64,000 bases of DNA from Hymenobacter gelipurpurascens (GTDB lineage: Bacteria > Bacteroidota > Bacteroidia > Cytophagales > Hymenobacteraceae): the NCBI RefSeq assembly GCF_900187375.1, contig NZ_FYEW01000003.1:1-64000 (forward strand), given 5' to 3'. Shown here piece by piece: positions 1-8,664 of this stretch. The stretch's first letter is position 1, and each line of letters opens with the position of its first letter. Made by a program: the position numbers and the translations under genes. Below the pieces are notes generated by a model. The model saw only the letters and a list, made by a program, of their open reading frames with translations. It did no database searches and was not told where the DNA came from.

Positions 1-82
1 CTCTTCCCATTCCGAACAGAGTCGTTAAGCCCCGGAGCGCCCATGGTACTGCCTTCACCGGCGGGAGAGTAGGTCGCCGCCA
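1..82 (+). rRNA. rrf: 5S ribosomal RNA, 3' part
   Basis: The sequence matches the 3' two thirds of a bacterial 5S rRNA: the CCATTCCGAACAGAG loop C region, the GTTAAGCCC segment, the CCGATGGTACTGC-like helix (here GCCCATGGTACTGC), and the closing GGGAGAGTAGGTCGCCGCC. The 5' end lies before the window. A 16S-23S-5S operon therefore ends here, and the strong hairpin that follows is its terminator. The exact last base is uncertain by one or two positions. Confidence 0.95.
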
Positions 83-95
83 ACCTTACTAGTGC

Positions 96-172
96 GAAGA
101 GCCGCCCCCTTGTGGTGTGCGTCCCTCCCCCCCCCCGGGTAGGCGATGCCCCCGACGGAGGCGGCTCTTCCT
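96..172 (+). terminator. rRNA operon terminator with long loop
   Basis: An 11-bp perfect stem is formed by GAAGAGCCGCC (96-106) and GGCGGCTCTTC (160-170). The loop of about 53 bases holds a run of ten C residues (127-136) and a smaller CCCGGG-containing fold. It follows the 5S rRNA directly. Confidence 0.75.
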
Positions 173-270
173 CGTTTATACATACCCCCACGCGCTGTTT
201 CCTGCCGCACTAAAGGGATGAGGGCGGTATGTCATTAACTATTTACTGTAGTAACTGAGTTGCTCTTTAC

Positions 271-318
271 TGAGGCCCCTAGGCCACTTGCATTGTGTAA
301 GTGGCCTAGGGGCCTCGT
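271..318. terminator. 18-bp GGCCTA-motif hairpin before the GH92 gene
   Basis: GAGGCCCCTAGGCCACTT (about 272-289) and its exact reverse complement form an 18-bp stem with a nine-base loop. TAGGCC and GGCCTA lie at 280 and 303. It may act as a terminator or boundary between the rRNA operon and the next gene. There is no strong T tract on the + side. The region 173-443 otherwise holds no gene that I can support. Confidence 0.5.
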
Positions 319-443
319 TTATTTAGTGAAAGGCAAACTGAGGGATGTGCAATGGCTTCAAACATACTGTTGAAGTAATAATTAAGAGGAATACGGACAG
401 CTATGTACCTTGGGCGCTTATCATCATAAGAGACCTTGACCGT

Positions 444-2747
444 ATGAAAAGATCTATTATCGCATTATTAATGAGCATTCCGTTCTATGGGGCGGCACAA
501 GTTAAGAGCCCCGATAATTTAGTCCAGTATGCGCATCCTATAGTCGGTACGCAGAAAATGGGACATACATTTCCAGGAGCTACTGTTCCTTTTGGGGCAG
601 TTCAGCTAAGCCCTGACACCGATACCATCAGTTATGAGCAGGATGGTAAGTATAACCCTGATGTGTATAAGTACTGTGCTGGGTACCAATATGAGGACAA
701 GTCTATAGTTGGGTTTAGCCACACCCACTTCAGCGGTACAGGCCATTCAGACTTAGGTGACTTTCTGATTATGCCTACTACAGGAGCGTTGCAGCTAAAT
801 CCTGGGACTGCGGACAAGCCGCAAAGTGGGTACCGGTCGGTCTACTCACATAAAACCGAGGTTGCGGAACCGGCCTATTATAGTGTCAGGCTCGAAGACC
901 ACAACATTCTGGCTGAGTTGACTGCTACAAATCGAGTGGGCTTTCATCAGTATACTTTCCCCAAGTCAGATCAGGCCCATATTATCCTTGATCTGATGGC
1001 GGGCATCTATAATTATCCTGATAAGAATGTCTGGACGTTCGTGCGGGTAGAGAATGATTCGCTCGTGACGGGATACCGGCAGACAAACGGCTGGGCCCGC
1101 ACGCGTACAGTTTATTTTGCACTACAGTTTTCCAAGCCATTCAAACAATACGGTAGCCGGAGGTACGACAAGAAACAGGCCTACCGTGGTTTCTGGGGGA
1201 GGTTCGATCAAACTAAAAACTTCCCAGACTTAGCCGGTGAACAGCTTCGGATGTACTTCGATTTTAAGACGACGGAAGGAGAGAAGATCAAACTCAAGTT
1301 TGCATTGTCGCCGGTGAGTACAGATGGGGCTTTGAAGAACCTGCGGGCTGAAGCTCCTGGTTGGGACTTCGAGCAGGTGAAGCGCCAAGGGCAACAACTA
1401 TGGCAGCAGGAGCTGAGCCGGGTGGCAATTCAGGCAGCAAAGCGGGAGGATAAGGATAACTTTTATACGGCACTCTATCATGCTTTCCTCAGCCCAACCA
1501 CTTATATGGATGTGGATGGGCAGTATAGAGGCCTAGATCAGAATACGCATAAAGCAGAGGGCTTCACGAACTACACCACATTTTCGCTCTGGGATACGTA
1601 CCGGGCGCTGCATCCACTCTTTAATCTGGTACAGCCAAAGCGCAATGCCGATATGGTGCAGTCGATGATGGCGCACTTTGAGCAGAGCGCGGAGCATATG
1701 CTGCCGGTTTGGTCGCACTACGCGAATGAGAACTGGTGCATGATTGGCTACCACAGCGTGCCGGTTATTGCTGATGCCATAGTAAAAGGGAATACTCCTT
1801 TCGATGCAAATAAGGCTCTAGATGCCTGCGTGACGACAGCCCGGCAGCAGTGGTATGATGGCCTAGGCCACTATCTACAGCTTGGCTATGTGCCCGAAGA
1901 CAAAAGTGGCTCCTCCGTATCTAAAACGTTGGAGTACGCTTACGATGACTGGTGCATTGCACAAGCAGCGCAGAAGCTGGGCCGGCAGGATATCTATCAG
2001 GAGTTTAGCAAGCGGGCCAGCAACTGGCAGAACGTATATGACGCTCGTATCGGCTTCATGCGGCCGAAGATGAGTGACGGTACCTTCCGCAAAGAATTTG
2101 ATGTGCTCAGCACCAACAACCAGGGCTTTATTGAGGGCAACGCCTGGAACTACAGCCTATATGTACCGCAGGATCCGGGCAAGCTGATTCAGCTGATGGG
2201 CGGCAACCAGAAGTTCGTGCCGCATCTGGATTCGCTTTTCACGATGCATCTGCCAGACAAATTCTTCGCCGAAACCGAGGACATTACCCGCGACGGAATC
2301 ATTGGCAACTACGTGCATGGCAATGAGCCGGCTCACCATGCGGCTTACCTCTATAACTGGACGGATCAGCCCTGGAAAACGCAGGAACGGGTGCGCATGA
2401 TTATCAAGCGCATGTATCACCCGACGCCCGATGGCCTGGGCGGCAATGATGATTGTGGGCAGATGAGCGCCTGGTATGTTTTCACGGCTCTGGGCTTCTA
2501 CCCGGTGGCGCCGGGTTCTGATGAGTATGCACTGGGCAGCCCAGTCGTGCAGGGCGCCACATTACGACTGGAGAATGGCAAGACGTTCACTATTCAAGTG
2601 AAAAACCAGAGCGACAAGAATGTGTATGTGAAGCAGGCAACGCTGAATGGCAAAATCCTGACGCGGCCCTTTCTAAAACACAGTGACATTGTGCAAGGCG
2701 GCGAACTGGTCTTTACGATGAGCGCTAGGCCAGTAGGCAAGCTCTAG
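444..2747 (+). CDS. GH92 family alpha-1,2-mannosidase, secreted
   Basis: A 767-residue exo-alpha-mannosidase of glycoside hydrolase family 92, expected to release mannose from glycans in the periplasm or at the cell surface with a calcium cofactor. The chosen ATG (444) gives a signal peptide (MKRSIIALLMSIPFYGAAQ); an in-frame ATG at 345 would place a charged leader before it and is unlikely. Family motifs are clear: HTHFSGTG (93-100), WDTYRALHP mid-protein, GNEPAHH with Glu628, and NDDCGQMSAWY from residue 668. By motif, Glu628 and Asp669/670 fit the catalytic carboxylates of characterised GH92 enzymes. Length is normal. It stands alone, without a SusC/SusD pair, so it is not in a classic polysaccharide utilisation locus here. 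The 5' half looks more AT-rich than neighbouring genes, a weak hint of separate ancestry. Confidence 0.95.
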   Translation: MKRSIIALLMSIPFYGAAQVKSPDNLVQYAHPIVGTQKMGHTFPGATVPFGAVQLSPDTDTISYEQDGKYNPDVYKYCAGYQYEDKSIVGFSHTHFSGTGHSDLGDFLIMPTTGALQLNPGTADKPQSGYRSVYSHKTEVAEPAYYSVRLEDHNILAELTATNRVGFHQYTFPKSDQAHIILDLMAGIYNYPDKNVWTFVRVENDSLVTGYRQTNGWARTRTVYFALQFSKPFKQYGSRRYDKKQAYRGFWGRFDQTKNFPDLAGEQLRMYFDFKTTEGEKIKLKFALSPVSTDGALKNLRAEAPGWDFEQVKRQGQQLWQQELSRVAIQAAKREDKDNFYTALYHAFLSPTTYMDVDGQYRGLDQNTHKAEGFTNYTTFSLWDTYRALHPLFNLVQPKRNADMVQSMMAHFEQSAEHMLPVWSHYANENWCMIGYHSVPVIADAIVKGNTPFDANKALDACVTTARQQWYDGLGHYLQLGYVPEDKSGSSVSKTLEYAYDDWCIAQAAQKLGRQDIYQEFSKRASNWQNVYDARIGFMRPKMSDGTFRKEFDVLSTNNQGFIEGNAWNYSLYVPQDPGKLIQLMGGNQKFVPHLDSLFTMHLPDKFFAETEDITRDGIIGNYVHGNEPAHHAAYLYNWTDQPWKTQERVRMIIKRMYHPTPDGLGGNDDCGQMSAWYVFTALGFYPVAPGSDEYALGSPVVQGATLRLENGKTFTIQVKNQSDKNVYVKQATLNGKILTRPFLKHSDIVQGGELVFTMSARPVGKL

Positions 2748-2781
2748 TTGCCGAGGGGAGGCCTAGGCCACTACACCGCAT

Positions 2782-2815
2782 AAAAAAAAGCTCCCACGCA
2801 AGTAGGAGCCTTTTT
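2782..2815. terminator. bidirectional terminator between GH92 and DUF4293 genes
   Basis: A-tract, GCTCC, ten-base loop, GGAGC, T-tract. It lies between two convergent genes and can end transcription from both sides. Confidence 0.75.
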
Positions 2816-2833
2816 CGTTGAAAGGGTGTTTGG

Positions 2834-3310
2834 CTAACGAAGACGGTCCATGCTGCGGACTAGTTGCTCGTCGCGGCGGATGAAGCGGTTGGCGAGCAGG
2901 TTTAGCAGCAGGGCCAGCGTAGGCAGGTAGAAACCGGCCTGGAAAGTACCGGGCATCTTGACGTTGAGCATTTGCTCGCCGAGGCTGGAAAAGTAAAAGC
3001 CAGCGCCGATAGTAGCCACAATCAGCAGGAAGTTGACCATGCCTAGCTTGAGCTGCATGAAGCGGTTGCGGAATTGGAAGATTTCGAAGAGCGCCACCAA
3101 AGTGGAAGCAGCAGCCAAAGCGGCTACTGGCCAAGTGCTCGTTGAAACGGACATGCCGGCATCGGCATTCTCGTAGGCCAGTTGGAAGGCGGTCATTACC
3201 AGCGTCTGACCGCTAACCGGATCGGTTTTGCTCCAGATCGGCAGAAACAATACGCTCAACATGGCCAAGGAGAGCAACAGCAGAAATACGCTTTGGATTC
3301 TTTGTATCAT
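2834..3310 (-). CDS. DUF4293 family membrane protein
   Basis: A 158-residue integral membrane protein of the Bacteroidota-specific DUF4293 family; function unknown. Four hydrophobic segments are visible: an N-terminal one after MIQRIQSVFL, one around VAALAAASTLVALF, one at GMVNFLLIVATIGAGF and one at FYLPTLALLLNLLAN. The C-terminus, RFIRRDEQLVRSMDRLR, is basic and probably cytoplasmic. I start it at 3310 because family members begin MIQRIQ; a longer frame to 3394 would add a charged, non-conserved leader. A TAnnTTTG-type box on the minus strand (3362-3369) sits 52 bases upstream and supports this start. The thiolase gene is divergent. Confidence 0.85.
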   Translation of the reverse strand: MIQRIQSVFLLLLSLAMLSVLFLPIWSKTDPVSGQTLVMTAFQLAYENADAGMSVSTSTWPVAALAAASTLVALFEIFQFRNRFMQLKLGMVNFLLIVATIGAGFYFSSLGEQMLNVKMPGTFQAGFYLPTLALLLNLLANRFIRRDEQLVRSMDRLR

Positions 3311-3361
3311 CTTTGTGTTTTGACAGTTCAGACTACGATTCTCCCCGCCTGAGCGGGCTGG

Positions 3362-3369
3362 CAAAAGTA
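3362..3369 (-). promoter_or_regulatory. TACTTTTG -7 box for the DUF4293 gene
   Basis: The plus strand reads CAAAAGTA, the reverse complement of TACTTTTG, matching the Bacteroidota consensus TAnnTTTG. No clear TTG -33 element is seen at the usual distance. Confidence 0.45.
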
Positions 3370-3403
3370 GCCAACTAGACCGGAATAACTGCATTATACG
3401 CCA

Positions 3404-4603
3404 ATGCCAACCGCATACATCGTGGACGCTGTCCGCACCCCTATTGCCAAATTTGGTGGCGCGCTGAGTAGCGTGCGCCCCGACGATTTAGCCGCGCTTG
3501 TATTGCGTGAGCTGCTGCGCCGCAATCCTTCCCTCGATAAATCAGCCATTGAAGACGTAATTATTGGAGCCGCCAACCAGGCTGGCGAAGACAATCGCAA
3601 CGTGGCCCGAATGGCGGCGCTGCTGGCGGGCTTGCCTATCACGGTACCGGGTGTTACCGTCAACCGGCTTTGTGCCTCTGGCCTACAAAGCATTATGGAT
3701 GCTTCGCGGGCTATTAAGGCGGGCGAAGGTGACATCTATTTGGCAGGTGGCGCCGAGAGTATGACCCGGGCCCCTTTCGTGATGGCCAAGTCGGCTACAG
3801 CTTTTGCCCGCGACTTTATGGCCCACGATACAACGCTGGGCTGGCGCTTTGTAAATCCGAAGCTCTCTAAAATGCACCACCCGTACGCGATGGGCGAGAC
3901 AGCAGAGAACGTGGCCCGGAAGTACGGCATCACGCGTGAGGAACAGGATGCATTTGCCTTCAACACCCAACAGAAATACCAGCGAGCCTACGAGAAAGGT
4001 CGGTTCCGGAAGGAAATTGTGCCAGTGTTCCTACCCCAGCCCAAGGGTGATACGGCCATGTTTGACCAAGACGAGCCACCGCGCATTTCGAGCATGGAAA
4101 AACTGGGTACTATCCGGCCGGCTTTCCAGGTGGATGGCACCGTGACGGCGGGCAACTCTGCGGGTATTAATGATGGCGCGGCGGCAGTTATTGTGGTAAG
4201 CGAGGAAGCCCTGAAGCGCTATAACCTGAAGCCAATGGCTCGGGTAGTTTCGTCGGCAGTAGTAGGCGTTGACCCCGCTTATATGGGCCTGGGGCCGGTG
4301 CCCGCTACGCAGAAAGTGCTGCAGCGTGCGGGTCTGACCTTACAGGACATGGACCTGATTGAGCTGAACGAAGCATTCGCAGCCCAAAGTATTGCCTGCA
4401 TCCGGGACTTGGACCTCGACACCAGCAAAATCAATGTGAACGGCGGTTCTATTGCTATCGGACACCCTCTGGGAGCTAGTGGTTCGCGCATCACGGCCAC
4501 GCTGCTCCACGAAATGCAGCGCCGAGAAGGGGTACGCTATGGCCTGGCTACGATGTGTGTGGGCGTAGGCCAGGGTGCCGCCGTGATTTACGAAAAGATG
4601 TAA
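3404..4603 (+). CDS. pcaF: acetyl-CoA acyltransferase (thiolase), 3-oxoadipyl-CoA thiolase-like
   Basis: A 399-residue thiolase that cleaves or condenses 3-ketoacyl-CoA with CoA, cytoplasmic. The catalytic set is visible: nucleophile Cys90 (NRLCASGLQ), His354 (IGHPLGASG) and Cys385 (MCVGVGQG). The N-terminal block VDAVRTPIAKFGGALSSVR, then NQAGEDNRNVARM, resembles PcaF/PaaJ thiolases that act on 3-oxoadipyl-CoA in aromatic degradation. No other aromatic-degradation gene is nearby, so a general fatty-acid or acetoacetyl-CoA thiolase role is equally possible, and the symbol is a similarity label only. Start ATG at 3404; full family length. Confidence 0.9.
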   Translation: MPTAYIVDAVRTPIAKFGGALSSVRPDDLAALVLRELLRRNPSLDKSAIEDVIIGAANQAGEDNRNVARMAALLAGLPITVPGVTVNRLCASGLQSIMDASRAIKAGEGDIYLAGGAESMTRAPFVMAKSATAFARDFMAHDTTLGWRFVNPKLSKMHHPYAMGETAENVARKYGITREEQDAFAFNTQQKYQRAYEKGRFRKEIVPVFLPQPKGDTAMFDQDEPPRISSMEKLGTIRPAFQVDGTVTAGNSAGINDGAAAVIVVSEEALKRYNLKPMARVVSSAVVGVDPAYMGLGPVPATQKVLQRAGLTLQDMDLIELNEAFAAQSIACIRDLDLDTSKINVNGGSIAIGHPLGASGSRITATLLHEMQRREGVRYGLATMCVGVGQGAAVIYEKM

Positions 4604-4678
4604 GGCTACCGCTGCCGCCGAGCGACCTACCAGCCTGGTAGGCCACTCGGTGGCAGCACGGTATATGTTGCGCCTGCC

Positions 4679-5218
4679 ATGATGAGTCCGCTGCTGAAGC
4701 CTACGCTGGAGCTACCGATACTGGGGGCACGTTTGCGCCCGTGGCGGTTTTCTGATGCCGCGGCACTGGCTCATTTTGCCAACGATAAAGCTGTCTGGCA
4801 GAACCTACGCGACACATTCCCGCACCCCTATACCACGCAGGACGCCGAGTTTTTCCTGTCATTGGTAGCTGACGACCAGCGCGACCTGTATCTCGCCATT
4901 GAAGTGGAGGGAGTAGCGGTGGGTAGCATTGGCGTACATTTTAAGACGGATGTGCGCCGGCGCTCTGCAGAGGTGGGCTACTGGCTGGCGCAGGAGCAGT
5001 GGGGCAAAGGGCTGGCTACGGCAGCCACCAAAGTAGTGTCTGACTATGTGCTGGCTCGCTTTGATGTGTGTCGGCTCTACGCGGTGGTATTCGAAAGCAA
5101 TGCCGCATCGGCGCGAGTATTGGAAAAAGCGGGCTACGAGCTGGAGGCGCGGCTGCGGCGTAGCATCACCAAGGACGGGCAAACGCTGGATTCTCTGCTC
5201 TACGCGTTAGTTGTATAG
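4679..5218 (+). CDS. GNAT family N-acetyltransferase, RimJ/RimL-like
   Basis: A 179-residue protein of the Acetyltransf_3 (RimJ/RimL/SpeG-like) branch. It opens with the family pattern 'GARLRPWRFSDAAALAHFAND', contains the beta-strand block SAEVGYWLAQEQWGKGLATAATKVV (acetyl-CoA pyrophosphate loop around QWGKGLA), and ends with 'NAASARVLEKAGYELEARLRRS', the usual GNAT C-terminal signature. It likely acetylates a protein N-terminus or small amine; the substrate cannot be read from sequence. Two adjacent ATGs (4679, 4682) are possible starts. Its TAG stop is fused to TAGGCCTAGGCC, three overlapping copies of the recurrent motif. Confidence 0.85.
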   Translation: MMSPLLKPTLELPILGARLRPWRFSDAAALAHFANDKAVWQNLRDTFPHPYTTQDAEFFLSLVADDQRDLYLAIEVEGVAVGSIGVHFKTDVRRRSAEVGYWLAQEQWGKGLATAATKVVSDYVLARFDVCRLYAVVFESNAASARVLEKAGYELEARLRRSITKDGQTLDSLLYALVV

Positions 5219-5268
5219 GCCTAGGCCACTCCGGCGAGTGTTCTGGCTCTTCATTTAATCTTCTCCAC

Positions 5269-6060
5269 TTGCGGTACTTTCTTCACTTGGCCTACGATGG
5301 CTCCCAGTACCACGGCTGGCAGCATCAGCCCAACACCAGCACGGTGCAACGGGAACTGGACCGCTGCCTTTCGCAAGTGCTGCGCCAGCCCGTGTATTCA
5401 CTTGGCAGTGGCCGCACCGATTCGGGCGTGCACGCCAGCCACCAGGTAGCGCACTTCGATGCCGAACTGCCCGACACGCTGGATCTGGAAACGCTGCTCT
5501 ACCGCCTCAATCGGGCCCTCCCGAGCGACATTCGGGCCCAAGCCGTGCATCCGGTGTCCGATCAGGCCCATGCTCGCTACGACGCCAAAATCCGCACCTA
5601 TGAGTACCACGTCCGGCTAGTGCCCGACCCCTTCAGCCCCAATTTTTCGCTCTACCTAGATCGGAAGCCCGATGTGGAGGCAATGAACCAGGCGGCCGCC
5701 ATGCTCCTCGGCACCCACGACTTCACGAGTTTCTCGAAAGTAAAGGGCAGCGAGAAGCACTACATGTGTACCTGCTATGAGGCGGGCTGGCACGAAGTGC
5801 CGGGTGGCCTCGTGTTCCGGATTCGGGCCAACCGCTTTGTGCGCGGCATGGTGCGGCTGGTGGTGGGCACCTTGCTCACGGTAGGTCGGGGTAAAATGTC
5901 GCCCGAGGAATTCGGGCGGGTCTTTACTTCCCTCAACCGCGTACATGCCAGTGGCGCGGCGTTGGCCAATGGGCTGTTTCTGTGCCGCGTAGAATACCCG
6001 GCCGAGTTGGTGGCCGGCGTAGACCTGCCCACCGGATTACCGTACTTCTCGAAAGTATAA
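5269..6060 (+). CDS. truA: tRNA pseudouridine(38-40) synthase TruA
   Basis: A 263-residue enzyme that isomerises uridine to pseudouridine at positions 38-40 of the tRNA anticodon arm. The catalytic Asp51 lies in the invariant SGRTDSGVHA motif; other family blocks are LAYDGSQYHGWQ near the start, RYDAKIRTYEYHV mid-protein and FRIRANRFVRGMVR near the C-terminus. The start is a TTG codon at 5269, because TruA proteins begin with MRYFLxLAYDG and no ATG fits. It sits 50 bases after the GNAT gene and before an ABC exporter gene, all on the plus strand. Confidence 0.95.
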   Translation: MRYFLHLAYDGSQYHGWQHQPNTSTVQRELDRCLSQVLRQPVYSLGSGRTDSGVHASHQVAHFDAELPDTLDLETLLYRLNRALPSDIRAQAVHPVSDQAHARYDAKIRTYEYHVRLVPDPFSPNFSLYLDRKPDVEAMNQAAAMLLGTHDFTSFSKVKGSEKHYMCTCYEAGWHEVPGGLVFRIRANRFVRGMVRLVVGTLLTVGRGKMSPEEFGRVFTSLNRVHASGAALANGLFLCRVEYPAELVAGVDLPTGLPYFSKV

Positions 6061-6177
6061 GTGCAGGCGTGGCGCTAGGCCTGTCGTTTGGCCCAGAGTA
6101 CTAGTTGCTTTGCCGAACGACAAACGAATACCTGGCCTAGCCTGTTAGCCTCTTATCTATTACCCCTTCCCACCCGA

Positions 6178-7953
6178 ATGGAGCAAGCTACTACTGCCAC
6201 GAAAAGCGGCAATATCTTCGACTGGCAGGTACTGCGCCGGTTGATGACGTACGTGCGGCCGTATCAGCGCATCTTTTACTTCCTGATTTTCCTGACCATT
6301 GCCACGGCGGCGTTGGGCACGTTGCGGCCCTTCCTGATTCAGCGCATGGTGGACGTGACCATTGAGCAGAGCGACTGGTCGGGCCTGAACCGCATGTTTG
6401 CCTTGCTGCTGGTGTTGCTGGTGGCCCATGCCATCGTCAGCTACCTCCAAACCTATTTCGGCGGGTGGCTAGGCCAGTACATTGTGCGCGATATTCGGGT
6501 TGACCTCTACAAGCATATCCTGGACCTGCGGCTGAAGTTCTTCGACCGCACGCCCATCGGGGTGCTCGTGACGCGCAATATTTCCGATGTGGAAACCCTG
6601 TCGGATGTATTCAGCGAAGGGCTGGCGGCCATGATTGGCGACATTCTGCAACTGGTGTTCATCATGGCCTTCATGTTCTACATTGATTGGCGCCTGACAC
6701 TGGTGAGCTTGGCCGTGATTCCTCCGCTGCTGTTCAGCACCTATGTGTTCAAAGAGAAGGTGAAGAAGTCGTTTCAGGAGGTGCGCACGGCTGTGGCCAA
6801 CCTGAACTCCTTCGTACAGGAACACCTCACGGGCATGAACGTGGTCCAGATCTTCAACAACGAGGAACGCGAATTTCGCAAGTTTGAGAAGATCAATCAG
6901 GAGCACACCCGCGCCAACATTCGCTCGGTGCTCTACTACAGCATCTACTTCCCGGTGGCCGAAGTGCTGGCTGCTGCTGGCGTAGGCCTGTTGGTGTGGT
7001 ACGCCGCGCAGGGGCAGATTGAAGGCACCATTTCAAAGGGCGCCCTCATTGCCTTCATCATGTACAACGCGCTGTTCTTTCGCCCTATCCGCCAGATTGC
7101 TGACCGTTTCAATACGCTGCAGCTAGGCCTGGTAAGCACCGAGCGCCTACTGAAACTGCTCGACAGCAAGGAGATGATTGCCGACAACGGCACCTATATC
7201 CCCACCGACTTGCGCGGCGACGTGCAGTTTGATAACGTCTGGTTTGCCTACAACGACGAAGAGTGGGTGCTGCGCGATGTAAACTTTGAGGTGCAGGCCG
7301 GCCAGACGATTGCCTTTGTAGGCGCTACTGGCGCCGGCAAAACCAGCATTATCAACCTGCTCAGCCGGTTCTACGAAATCAACAAAGGCACCATTCGTAT
7401 TGATGGCCACGACCTGCGCGAGTACGACCTCAAGGACCTGCGCCGCCACATTGGGGTAGTACTGCAAGACGTATTCCTGTTCGCCGGTACCATCCGCGAC
7501 AACATCACGCTGGGCAAAGACGACATCACCGACGAGCAAATATGGGAAGCCGCTGACTTGGTGGGTGCCCGCCGCTTTATTGAGCGCCTGCCGGGTGGCC
7601 TACAGTACGAGGTGATGGAGCGCGGCGCCACGCTTTCCGTAGGTCAGCGTCAGCTCATAAGTTTTGTGCGGGCCATGGTCTACCAGCCGCGCATTATCAT
7701 TCTGGATGAAGCTACTTCATCCGTTGACTCTGAGACGGAAGAGCTGATTCAGGAGGCCATTGAGAAGCTAATGCAGGGTCGCACCTCGCTGGTTATTGCC
7801 CACCGCCTGAGCACCATCCAGAAAGCCGACCGCATCATTGTTCTCGATAAAGGCGAAATCAAGGAAGCCGGTAACCACGAGGAGCTGTTGCGCCATCAGG
7901 GCTTCTACGCCCAGCTCTACCAGATGCAATACAAAGGCGTGCTGGAAGGCTAG
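6178..7953 (+). CDS. ABC exporter, fused TMD-NBD, heterodimer-type subunit with LSVGQ signature
   Basis: A 591-residue half-transporter: six membrane helices in the first ~330 residues, then an ATPase domain with Walker A GATGAGKTS (382-390), signature LSVGQ (486-490) and Walker B ending in ILDE with the catalytic Glu511. The signature differs from canonical LSGGQ (Gly to Val) whereas the Walker B glutamate is intact. This is the pattern of the 'TM288/BmrD' partner in heterodimeric exporters, and the gene at 14005-15789 has the complementary defect. I start at ATG 6178 (MEQATTATK); an in-frame ATG at 6088 adds a non-conserved leader. Substrate unknown: drug or lipid export is possible. Confidence 0.9.
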   Translation: MEQATTATKSGNIFDWQVLRRLMTYVRPYQRIFYFLIFLTIATAALGTLRPFLIQRMVDVTIEQSDWSGLNRMFALLLVLLVAHAIVSYLQTYFGGWLGQYIVRDIRVDLYKHILDLRLKFFDRTPIGVLVTRNISDVETLSDVFSEGLAAMIGDILQLVFIMAFMFYIDWRLTLVSLAVIPPLLFSTYVFKEKVKKSFQEVRTAVANLNSFVQEHLTGMNVVQIFNNEEREFRKFEKINQEHTRANIRSVLYYSIYFPVAEVLAAAGVGLLVWYAAQGQIEGTISKGALIAFIMYNALFFRPIRQIADRFNTLQLGLVSTERLLKLLDSKEMIADNGTYIPTDLRGDVQFDNVWFAYNDEEWVLRDVNFEVQAGQTIAFVGATGAGKTSIINLLSRFYEINKGTIRIDGHDLREYDLKDLRRHIGVVLQDVFLFAGTIRDNITLGKDDITDEQIWEAADLVGARRFIERLPGGLQYEVMERGATLSVGQRQLISFVRAMVYQPRIIILDEATSSVDSETEELIQEAIEKLMQGRTSLVIAHRLSTIQKADRIIVLDKGEIKEAGNHEELLRHQGFYAQLYQMQYKGVLEG

Positions 7954-8058
7954 GGGAGTGGCCTAGGCCACCTCTCACTACCAGAAATAGCGCGCGGTGC
8001 TGTTTCTTTGTGCCTCGGTGAATGCATCTTTCGCACTTCGCCGCTTTTTTTTACCTAC

Positions 8059-8580
8059 ATGAATCGAATATTTCTCGCGCTGAGCCTGATTCTGGGCATT
8101 GGTTTCACGGCCACTTATTGGAAGATGGGTGGCTTCAAAGCGGCCACCGTTACCCCGGAAACGCTGGCCCAGCCATACTTCGTGGCCGGCCATTACTACG
8201 AAGGCCCCGCCAATGATGAAGCCTTCGGGGAGCTGACGCGCCGGGCCTACGAGCTGCGCCGCACCGGCAAAATCCGCGGCGACTTCGGTAATATCTTCTA
8301 CAACAGTCCCGAGGATACCCGCACCGCCGCTAAAGTCTTCGTAGGCCTGGTAGTAGCTGATACCACCCAAAAACTGCCTGCTGATTACAAGTACCGCGTA
8401 TTCCCGGCTGGCCAGAAAGTGCTACATGCTCACATCGATGCCGGCTACATGGTGGCCCCCGATAAGCTTTACGGCGGCATCAAGGATTTCGCCAAGGAAA
8501 ATAAGCTCACTCTCCAGGATATCTACCTGGAGCGGTTCCCGGAAAAAGGGGAGCCAGAGGTGGTAGCGGTTCTGAAGTAA
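8059..8580 (+). CDS. membrane-anchored GyrI/TEX264-like protein
   Basis: A 173-residue protein with one N-terminal membrane helix (NRIFLALSLILGIGF) followed by a soluble domain. The domain pattern (VAGHYYEGPANDEAF, GNIFYNSPEDTRTAAKVFVGLVV, FPAGQKVLHAHIDAGY, LYGGIKDFAKENKL, then IYLERFP) resembles GyrI-like/effector-binding or TEX264-type folds, which bind small hydrophobic ligands. The assignment is by pattern and only moderately sure. The start at 8059 places the helix at the N-terminus; an in-frame ATG at 8008 would bury it. A strong hairpin follows the stop. Confidence 0.65.
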   Translation: MNRIFLALSLILGIGFTATYWKMGGFKAATVTPETLAQPYFVAGHYYEGPANDEAFGELTRRAYELRRTGKIRGDFGNIFYNSPEDTRTAAKVFVGLVVADTTQKLPADYKYRVFPAGQKVLHAHIDAGYMVAPDKLYGGIKDFAKENKLTLQDIYLERFPEKGEPEVVAVLK

Positions 8581-8599
8581 ACAGTACGCGTAAGATCAA

Positions 8600-8645
8600 A
8601 GCACAAAGCCGGCCTGGAGTTTATCCGGGCCGGCTTTGTGTTTCT
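8600..8645. terminator. bidirectional terminator, 14-bp stem
   Basis: GCACAAAGCCGGCC (8601-8614) pairs with GGCCGGCTTTGTG (8628-8640), and the stem is followed by TTTCT. It lies between convergent genes. Confidence 0.8.
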
Positions 8646-8664
8646 AAAGTACGTGCGACTGAAC

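Noticed and set aside
345..443. Upstream in-frame extension of the GH92 mannosidase
   Set aside because: It would place a charged 33-residue leader before a good signal peptide.
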